A stretch of 64,000 nucleotides of DNA from Amoebidium appalachense (Eukaryota > Ichthyosporea), in the NCBI GenBank assembly GCA_963693365.1, contig CAVNZM010000005.1:3658001-3722000 (forward strand), in the 5' to 3' direction. Shown one piece after another: positions 49,290 through 64,000 of the stretch. Below the pieces are notes generated by a model. The model worked only from the letters and a program-made list of their open reading frames with translations, made no database searches and had not been told where the DNA came from. Each line of letters opens with the position of its first letter. The stretch's first letter is position 1. The position numbers and the translations under genes were made by a program.

Positions 49290-52200
49290 CTACCCTACCA
49301 CCACCAGCAGCAGCACCCAAGCCACGACCACGACAACGAAGACTTACCCAACAACAACCACCACCACAACAAAGACCACCACCCAGGCCACGACCACGAC
49401 CACCACCAAGACCTACCCTACCACCACCACCACCACCACCCAAGCCACCACCACGACAACGAAGACTTACCCAACAACATCCACCACCACAACAAAGACC
49501 ACCACCCAGGCCACGACCACGACCACCACCAAGACCTACCCTACCACCACCACCACCACCACCCAAGCCACCACCACGACAACGAATACTTACCCAACAT
49601 CAACCACCACCACAACAAAGACCACCACCCAGGCCACGACCACGACCACCACCAAGACCTACCCTACCACAACCACCACCACCACCCAAGCCACCACCAC
49701 GACAACGAAGACTTACCCAACAACAACCACCACAACATCAACGACCACCACCCAGGCCACGACCACGACCACCACCAAGACCTACCCTACCACCACCACC
49801 ACCACCACCCAAGCCACCACCACGACAACGAAGACTTACCCAACAACATCCACCACCACAACAAAGACCACCACCCAGGCCACGACCACAACCACCACCA
49901 AGACCTACCTTACCACCACCACCACCACCACCCAAGCCACCACTACGACAACGAAGACTTACCCAACAACCACCACCACAACAACAAAGACCACCACCCA
50001 GGCCACGACCACAAGAACCACCAAGACCTACCCTACCACCACCACCACAACAACCACCACCACCACAGCAAAGACCACCACCCAGGACACTACCACCACC
50101 ACCACCAAGACCTACCCTACCACCACCACCACCACCACCACAACGAAGACCTACCCCACAAGCACAACCACCACAACTACGACCTACCCCACAATTACCA
50201 CCACCACAACGAAGACCTACCCAACCACTACCACCACCCCGGCCACCACCACCACAACCACCACCACGACCTACCCTACCACCACCAGCACCACCACAAC
50301 GAAGACCTACCCAACCACCACCACCACCCTGGCCACCACCACCACCAAGACATACCCTACCACCACCACCACCCCGGCCACCACCACCACCACCACCACC
50401 AAGACCTACCCTACCACCATCACCAGCACCACCCAAGCCACGACCACGACAACGAAGACATACCCCACAACCACCACCACCACAACAAAGACCACCACCC
50501 AGGCCACGACCACAACCACCACCAAGACCTACCCTACCACCACCACCACCACCACAACGAAATCCTACCCAACCACCACCACCACCCAAGCCACCACGAC
50601 GACAACCAAGACCTACCCCACAACCACCACCACCACAACAAAGACCACCACCCAGGCCACGACCACAACCACCACCAAGACCTACCCTACCACCACCACC
50701 ACCACCGCAACGAAGAATACCTAACCACCACCACCACCCCAGGCACCACCACCACCACCACCAAGACCTACCCAACCACCACCACCACCCCAGCCACCAC
50801 CACCACCACCACCAAGACCTACCCTACCACCACTACCAGCACCACCCAAGCCACGACCACGACAACGAAGACCTACCCCACAACCACCACCACCACAGCA
50901 AAGACCACCACCCAGGCCACGCCCACAACCACCACCAAGACCTACCCTACCACCACCACCAGCAGCACCCAAGCCACGACCACGACAACGAAGACTTACC
51001 CAACAACAACCACCACCACAACAAAGACCACCACCCAGGCCACGACCACGACCACCACCAAGACCTACCCTACCACCACCACCACCACCACCCAAGCCAC
51101 CACCACGACAACGAAGACTTACCCAACAACATCCACCACCACAACAAAGACCACCACCCAGGCCACGACCACGACCACCACCAAGACCTACCCTACCACC
51201 ACCACCACCACCACCCAAGCCACCAACACGACAACGAAGACTTACCCAACAACCACCACCACAACAACAACGACCACCACCCAGGCCACGACCACAACCA
51301 CCACCAAGACCTACCCTACCACCACCACCACAACAACCACCACCACGACAACGAAGACTTACCCAACAACCACCACCACAACAACAACCAATACCTACCC
51401 TACCACCACCACCACAACAACCACCACCACTACAGCAAAGACCACCACCCAGGACACTACCACAACCACCACCAAGACCTACCCTACCACCACCACCACC
51501 ACCACCACAACGAAGACCTACCCCACAACCACAACCACCACAACTAAGACCTACCCCACAATTACCACCACCACAACGAAGACCTACCCAACCACTACCA
51601 CCACCCCGGCCACCACCACCACAACCACCACCACGACCTACCCTACCACCACCAGCACCACCACAACGAAGACCTACCCAACCACTACCACCACCCCGGC
51701 CACCACCACCACCACCACCACCAAGACCTACCCTACCACCATCACCAGCACCACCCAAGCCACGACTACGACAACGAAAACCTACCCAACAACCACCACC
51801 ACCACAACAAAGACTTACCCAGCCACCACCACCACCCAGGCCACGACCACCACCACCACCAAAACCTACCCCACAACCACCACCACCACCACAACGAAGA
51901 CCTACCCCACCACCACCACCACCCAGATCTACCCAACATCCAGTGGCTATTGTGCCCTCTTCGGCCAGAGCCATACTGCTGGATCTATCGATGTTTCCAT
52001 CAGCGGCAGTCAGGCAACGGTGACGCTGGATACGTCCACCGCCGAGGGTGGGCCAATCGGAATTGAGGATTATCAGGTGGCCTTTGCATGCGACCTGGCC
52101 GGTATTCCCACGGCCCCAGACGGACAGCCTATCCCCGGCCAGTTTTCGCAGTGTGGCACAGCCAGCTACCCCGACTGTGTGGGTGCTCAGAGCATGGCAG

Positions 52201-52394
52201 GTGGCGCCACCACGGCCAGCCTCACGGTGGATGTGTCTGCGCTCAGCTGCAGCAATGCTGTGCTGGTGGTGCATTTCACGCTGGATAACGGAGAGACGGG
52301 CTTTGGCTGCGGCAAGTGTCTGCCCAGTGACCCTTGGTGCCAGTATGCATTCGACTCTCCCCGCTGGGCCTACTACATTCCCATCTCCATTTGA
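49290..52394 (+). CDS. Thr-rich repeat protein, 3' part with C-terminal domain
   Basis: Begins with the CTACC duplication and continues the same ACC-based array. From 49295 the Thr frame that matches the left fragment runs to a TAA at 50722-50724, where one repeat block is mutated and 1 bp short. Beyond it the Thr array goes on in another frame (shared with the His-rich frame upstream) to 51940 and enters a non-repetitive domain of about 150 residues starting SGYCALFGQSHTAGSIDV, with FACDLAGIP, CGTASYPDCVGAQ, CGKCLPSDPWCQYAF and a TGA at 52392-52394. The domain has spaced cysteines and Ser/Thr/Gly-rich beta-type sequence, suggesting a folded extracellular domain; I recognise no family. CALFGQ also occurs just before the array (about 28450), so the array may have grown within or between copies of this domain. 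Confidence 0.6.
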   Translation, partial: LPYHHQQQHPSHDHDNEDLPNNNHHHNKDHHPGHDHDHHQDLPYHHHHHHPSHHHDNEDLPNNIHHHNKDHHPGHDHDHHQDLPYHHHHHHPSHHHDNEYLPNINHHHNKDHHPGHDHDHHQDLPYHNHHHHPSHHHDNEDLPNNNHHNINDHHPGHDHDHHQDLPYHHHHHHPSHHHDNEDLPNNIHHHNKDHHPGHDHNHHQDLPYHHHHHHPSHHYDNEDLPNNHHHNNKDHHPGHDHKNHQDLPYHHHHNNHHHHSKDHHPGHYHHHHQDLPYHHHHHHHNEDLPHKHNHHNYDLPHNYHHHNEDLPNHYHHPGHHHHNHHHDLPYHHQHHHNEDLPNHHHHPGHHHHQDIPYHHHHPGHHHHHHHQDLPYHHHQHHPSHDHDNEDIPHNHHHHNKDHHPGHDHNHHQDLPYHHHHHHNEILPNHHHHPSHHDDNQDLPHNHHHHNKDHHPGHDHNHHQDLPYHHHHHRNEEYLTTTTTPGTTTTTTKTYPTTTTTPATTTTTTKTYPTTTTSTTQATTTTTKTYPTTTTTTAKTTTQATPTTTTKTYPTTTTSSTQATTTTTKTYPTTTTTTTKTTTQATTTTTTKTYPTTTTTTTQATTTTTKTYPTTSTTTTKTTTQATTTTTTKTYPTTTTTTTQATNTTTKTYPTTTTTTTTTTTQATTTTTTKTYPTTTTTTTTTTTTKTYPTTTTTTTTNTYPTTTTTTTTTTTAKTTTQDTTTTTTKTYPTTTTTTTTTKTYPTTTTTTTKTYPTITTTTTKTYPTTTTTPATTTTTTTTTYPTTTSTTTTKTYPTTTTTPATTTTTTTKTYPTTITSTTQATTTTTKTYPTTTTTTTKTYPATTTTQATTTTTTKTYPTTTTTTTTKTYPTTTTTQIYPTSSGYCALFGQSHTAGSIDVSISGSQATVTLDTSTAEGGPIGIEDYQVAFACDLAGIPTAPDGQPIPGQFSQCGTASYPDCVGAQSMAGGATTASLTVDVSALSCSNAVLVVHFTLDNGETGFGCGKCLPSDPWCQYAFDSPRWAYYIPISI

Positions 52395-52659
52395 AGTCAC
52401 GTCAATTCTGATGGGGGACTGTGAAAGCTCTGTAACATAGTTTGTGTACATGTAGATATACGTTTCTGAGATCAAACTTGCAGCAAAGAGAAATGCAAGT
52501 GTGTGGTTTTCAATCATGCGTGCTTTAATAGTTTTCCACTTAGAGGTAAATCTATATCTCTGCTGGTTTTCTAAGCACGATGTATTTTGAGGGGGGGAAC
52601 GGCCTGAGGCAAAAACGCTCGGGTAACTTACCCGGCCACGGGAAGAAATTGGAGTTGAA

Positions 52660-52665
52660 AATAAA
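52660..52665 (+). terminator. Polyadenylation signal of the Thr-rich gene
   Basis: AATAAA about 265 bases after the stop codon at 52392-52394, in otherwise complex sequence. Confidence 0.4.
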
Positions 52666-52739
52666 ATGAGATATCGTTATTATTCTTCCTTTACCATCTG
52701 TTTTTGGACTTGGTTACACCCTTCAGTCATGGACGGTAA

Positions 52740-54120
52740 CCCCCGATCACCACCCCCGAGTCTCTCTCTCCCTCTCTCCCTCGGTAACCCCCGATCACCA
52801 CCCCCGAGTCTCTCTCTCCCTCTCTCCCTCTCTCCCTCTCTCCCTCTCTCCCTCTCTCTCTCTCTCTCTCTCCGAGTCTCTCTCTCCCTCTCTCCCTCTC
52901 TCCCTCTCTCCCTCTCTCCCTCTCTCCCTCTCTCCCTCTCTCCCTCTCTCCCTCTCCCTCTCTCTCTCTCTCTCTCCCTCTCTCCCTCTCTTGCTCTTGC
53001 TCTTGCTCTCGCTCTCTCTCTCTCCCCCCCCCCCCCCCCTCCCCCCTCTCCCCCCCCCCCCCTCTATCTCTCTCTCTATCAAAAGTCTCTCTTCTTTTTC
53101 TTCTCACACACACACTCTCTCTCCCCCTCCCCTCCTACCCTCTCTCTCCCCTCTTCCCCCCCCCACTCCCCCTCTCTTTCCCTCTCCCTCTCCCTCTCTC
53201 TCTCTCTCTCTTCTCTCTTCCCCCCCGTCCCTCCCCCCCTGCCACCGCCGCCTCTCACTCTTGTTCTGTATTCTCTTTGCCTGTTTCTCTCTCTCTCCCT
53301 CCCCCTCCCACCATCGCCGCCTCTCACTGAGTCTCCTGTTCTCTGTTCTTTTTAGTCTTCTCTCTCTCTCTCTCTCTCTCTCTCCCTCTCCCTCTCTCTC
53401 TCTCTTCCCGCCCTCCCCCCCTCTTCCCTTTCTCCCACTCCCACTCCCACTCCCCCCCTCCCCCCCCCCTAGCTCCCTCCCCCCCCCCCCCCCCATTTCC
53501 GCCCCCTTTCCCCCCTACACCCCTGCTCGATCTATATCACTCTTCCTTTCTTCGAGAGCTTCCTTCCTCTCACGGCTTGGTTTCCAGTCCTGTATGCAGT
53601 CTTGCCCCCTTTTCTCTATCCCCTTCTTTTCCCTTTGCAATCAACCGTGTTTGCTTCAGGCTAATCACATCCCTCCCCACCTTCCCCCCTGTTACCCCCC
53701 CCCCCCCCCCCCCCCCCCCCCCACACACACACATACACGCACACACACACACGCACGCGCACCCATATTGTATCCCTTGTGGTGTCTCGTTTTCCCCATC
53801 GCCCCTAGGGGCACTCTTCTCTCTAAGCTTGTTGTCTCAAACGCCCCCCCCCCCCCTCCCCCCTCCCCCCTCCCCGGACTCTGCCCCCCCGGGCTTTGCT
53901 TTACCCTCCTTTCCTGTGGGACTTCCAAAGACTGCCACGTGCTACCCTTGCCCTACTCCGTTCTCTTGATTCCGTTTTTTCCACCGTTTAACCAACTTTT
54001 CCTATTCCCCCCTCTCCTCCCCTCCTCCCTCCCCGTTCACCCCCCTCCCCCCCCCCCCCCCCCTCCCCCTCTCTCTCCCCGAGCCCCCATCTGACGGATT
54101 CCTGAATCTCTCCTATCGAA
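52740..54120. repeat. CT/TCTCCC and C-run repeats
   Basis: TCTCCC tandem copies (52755-53030), with a duplicated 50-bp block (GGTAACCCCCGATCACCACC at 52735 and 52780), pass into CT-rich sequence and C runs to about 54075. No gene is visible. Confidence 0.85.
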
Positions 54121-54692
54121 GAATGGGCTCTGTGTGTGTAATTATGCTGCCGGGAATGTGAGGCCCTCTGTTTTTCATTGTGTATTGGTCAGTATACACT
54201 ATGTGATAATTTGGACAATAGACAAAAGAGATTGGGAGTCGAACAGGCCAACTACCGAATGTTATGTCTACTGAATGCATTTATAACACTGTTGCAGTAG
54301 TTTATCTGTAACCAAAGTTTCCCTGAGTTGGCATGGCTGATAAATTCTAAAACAGGAAAATTCGAAGTGCCTGGTGACACACGACACACCCCACAAACAG
54401 CAGTCGCGGCATCCCCCCTCCTTCCCCCCCCCCCCTCCCCTCCCACTCCCCCCCCCCCCCCCCCCACCACCACAACCACCACCACCAAAAGGAAATATAT
54501 ATATATATATATATATATAAATTGAAATTAAATTTTAAAACACCCAAAATAAACGCCCGTCTACCAGAGGTCCTTGAACTACCAGTGGTTTGTCGTATCT
54601 GTCTCCCAGGACACCCCCCCCCCCCCCCCCCCCTCCCCCCCACTTTTCCTCCCTGCCTCTCCCCCCCCCCCCCCCCCACCTTCTAGTCTCTT

Positions 54693-54727
<35 letters not shown>

Positions 54728-54872
54728 ATCCTTTACCCCATCTTCCAACCTCCAGGGCTTCCCACCATTCTCCCAAATACCACGTTAAACACCATTGCCA
54801 CATTACATAGTAGTGAATACTACGTGTGCTAGTGAGCTAGTGCGCGGTGCGTATCGCCACGGTGTGCGTGCT

Positions 54873-55229
54873 TGTGTGTGTTCCTAAACATGTGTCTATT
54901 TGTGTGTGATTACGTGTGTGTGTGTATGTGTGTGCGCACGCGCGCGCGCGCCTGTGTGTATGGTGTATGTATGTGTGTATGTGCGTGCGCGCGTGTGTGT
55001 ATGGTGTATGTGTATGTATGTGTGTATGTGCGTGCGCGTACCGTTTATGGGTGCTTGTTATATGCCTGTGTGTGTGTGTGTGTTGTGGTTGTGCGTGTCT
55101 GTGTGGGTGTGTGTGCGCGCGCTCAGGTGATTGTGTGCTGGCTGTGTGCGTATAATATGACGTGTGTGTGTGTGTGTGTGCGCGCGCGCGCGTGTGTGTG
55201 TGTGTGCGTGTGTGTGTGTGTGTGTGTAC

Positions 55230-55278
<49 letters not shown>

Positions 55279-55307
55279 TTGTGTGTGCGTGTGTTTGTGC
55301 GTGTGTG

Positions 55308-55341
<34 letters not shown>

Positions 55342-55421
55342 GTCTGACCGTCTGTCTGTGTGTGTGTATGAGGTGACGGTGATTTTGTATGGGTGCCGCG
55401 GTGCGTGTGTGCTTCAATAAG

Positions 55422-55460
<39 letters not shown>

Positions 55461-55569
55461 TTCAATAGGTGCGTGCGTGCGTGCGTGCGTGCGTGCAGTG
55501 CGTGCGTGCGTGCGCGTGTGTCTGTGCGTTTGTGTGTACATGCTTGTGTGCGTACATGTGTGCGTGCGT

Positions 55570-55613
<44 letters not shown>

Positions 55614-55680
55614 GTGCGTGTGCGTGTGCGTGTGTGTGTGACATGTGTGTCTGTATGTCTGTGTGTCTGTGTGTGGTACG
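54873..55680. repeat. GT-rich block with (GCGT)n and (GC)n
   Basis: Degenerate GT repeats with CGCGCGCG insertions (54938-54950, 55177-55192, 55327-55334) and GCGT tetranucleotide tracts at about 55421-55460 and 55471-55510. The two GCGT tracts each follow the same CTTCAATA sequence. Confidence 0.9.
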
Positions 55681-56029
55681 TTGACACCGATATTATCACA
55701 TGATCGACATCATCATCTAGCCTGAAAGTCTTTACACCCGTGACATTCGGATCAATCCCCCCCCCCCCCCCCCTCCCCCCGGAACCCATCCCCCCTCTCC
55801 CCCCGCTCCCCCCTCCCTCCCCCCCTCCCCCGCCGGGCTGAGTAGGGGCCAATCACCTCCCCCCGCCTCCCCTCACCTTCCCCCCATCCCCCTTCCTCTT
55901 CCTTATTTGTTTGAATATTGCTTTTTGCGTCACGGAAAAAGCATCAATGTTGCAAGAGTTTGTCAACGTCGCCACCCACGCACAATCAGGTCTGCGCGCC
56001 AGGAATGTAACAGGCCCCCTTTGAACCAG

Positions 56030-56130
56030 CCTGATTGGCTCACTTGCTGTATCGCCGGGCTTAGCCAATCATCTAACACCTGATAATTACCACCAATCAG
56101 CTTTTGTATATCATTTTATTGCAACCAATC
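56030..56130 (+). promoter_or_regulatory. CCAAT-box cluster upstream of the LST2-like gene
   Basis: GATTGGCT near 56032 and CCAATCA motifs near 56065, 56093 and 56125 lie 330-430 bases before the ATG at 56461. Such clusters bind NF-Y-type factors in many eukaryotes. A TATA box is not evident. Confidence 0.35.
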
Positions 56131-56460
56131 AAGAGCGACCAGCTGTTTGCAGAGCCAGGATGAACACAGGCGCCGCTTGGCCGAATGCTGGCCAAGTGCA
56201 CATGAAACGTTGTTTAGCGCAGGGGAAACACATAGGAACCACCCCATATGCATTTGCACGCTTGTATGTTCGAGCCTACCATGCTTTTGATTTGGTTTAG
56301 CTGCCTTTCCAAACCTCAAAGAAGTAACACAATCTGTGGGAAGAGAGGGGAAAGTAGATGAAACTTTGTTTATTATCATCCACTAAGCACTTCGTGTTAG
56401 GAACAAAACAGGTACATTTATTTACAGTTTTCTCTATCCGTCTCTATGTATCAGAATAAG

Positions 56461-63591
<7,131 letters not shown>

Positions 63592-63748
63592 GTCTGCCTT
63601 TAACACACGCCCCTTCCTCCTCCTTCCACCCATTCCGCACACTTGCAAAGCTCTATTCCTCTGCTCTATTCTTGTTTGGTTTCATACAACTTTCAATTTC
63701 TTTTACCTCCTGGTTTTTGCCCGCTCTAGCTGCTCTGTTGCTCCAGCC

Positions 63749-63789
<41 letters not shown>

Positions 63790-64000
63790 CCTCCCTGCAT
63801 GGATATGGGTGCTCGCAAATGCTCATGGCCATGCACACAAGCACACACTCAGACACACACGGTCGCCTGCACGAACACACACATGCTTGCATGCTCACAT
63901 GCACACGCACATGCACATGCGTGCACACACACCCACACAAGCTCACGAACACACGTACGCGCACAGTAAGCTCACAAACACAAGCATGCATACACACTAA
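63592..64000 (+). other. Start of the next LST2-like intron
   Basis: Begins at the GTCTGC donor after the exon ending at 63591. It has a C run (63752-63786) and CA-rich sequence to the window edge. No further exon visible. Confidence 0.5.

Larger units (their letters stand above)
54121..56460. other. Intergenic region upstream of the LST2-like gene
   Basis: AT-richer sequence (54121-54370), C runs (54425-54470, 54613-54727), a TA tract (54496-54521), the GT/GCGT block (54873-55680), C runs (55756-55840) and complex sequence with CCAAT motifs (56030-56130). No gene supported. Confidence 0.45.

Overview
This window is nuclear DNA from a eukaryote. It has spliced genes with canonical GT-AG introns of 0.3-1.8 kb, CCAAT/TATA-type promoter elements, chromodomain-bearing Ty3/gypsy retrotransposons, and very many microsatellites ((AC)n, (GT)n, (GA)n) and long G or C homopolymers in introns and spacers. 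No bacterial or organellar gene layout is visible. The gene set (a COX10 haem farnesyltransferase, an LST2/ZFYVE28-like endosomal regulator, Lys/RS-rich splicing-type proteins, secreted Thr-rich and Cys-rich proteins) would suit a free-living unicellular eukaryote, possibly a holozoan. That placement is inference, because no rRNA or other marker is present.

Layout. 1.1-4.2 kb (minus): an Arg/Glu/Asp/Ser-rich protein in at least three phase-consistent exons. 5.5-8.7 kb (plus, divergent from it): a Lys-rich FAM133-like protein with a C-terminal KKRSRWD motif. 10.3-22.8 kb (plus): COX10, the protohaem IX farnesyltransferase needed for haem A and cytochrome oxidase, in at least ten exons plus candidate 5' exons that look like a mitochondrial presequence. 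23.7-24.2 kb (minus): a small Cys/Trp-rich secreted protein. 28.4-52.4 kb (plus): one gene for a large Thr-rich (KTYPTTTT-type) secreted repeat protein, split by a 16.2-kb nest of retrotransposons. 56.5 kb to the right edge (plus): nine exons of an LST2-like gene; its expected C-terminal FYVE domain lies outside.

The nest (33120-49289). Element A is a Ty3/gypsy chromovirus with 610/612-bp LTRs differing by two substitutions and one 2-bp indel, flanked by the 5-bp duplication CTACC inside the Thr repeat. It encodes Gag, then in the same frame past one UAG codon protease-RT, then RNase H, integrase and a chromodomain. A is interrupted by element B (minus strand, 39014-43433, 3'-truncated in RT) and by element C (plus strand, 43775-47266, gag-only, near-identical 608/605-bp LTRs, duplication GTGCC). 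B and C have related Gags and the same unusual sequence after the LTR, so C may be a non-autonomous relative of B.

The most unusual points are: (i) an intron signature in which a C (or G) run follows the 5' splice site and an (AC)n tract runs up to the 3' AG, seen in two + strand genes and partly in the minus-strand gene; (ii) the ACC-based repeat, open over kilobases in several frames on both strands, with frame changes that swap Thr-, His- and Pro-rich products; (iii) Gag-Pol joined by an in-frame UAG; (iv) a 39-bp minisatellite that appears to amplify a branch-point/3' splice-site module. Exon boundaries were inferred by eye from splice motifs, phase and family resemblance; RNA evidence would settle them.
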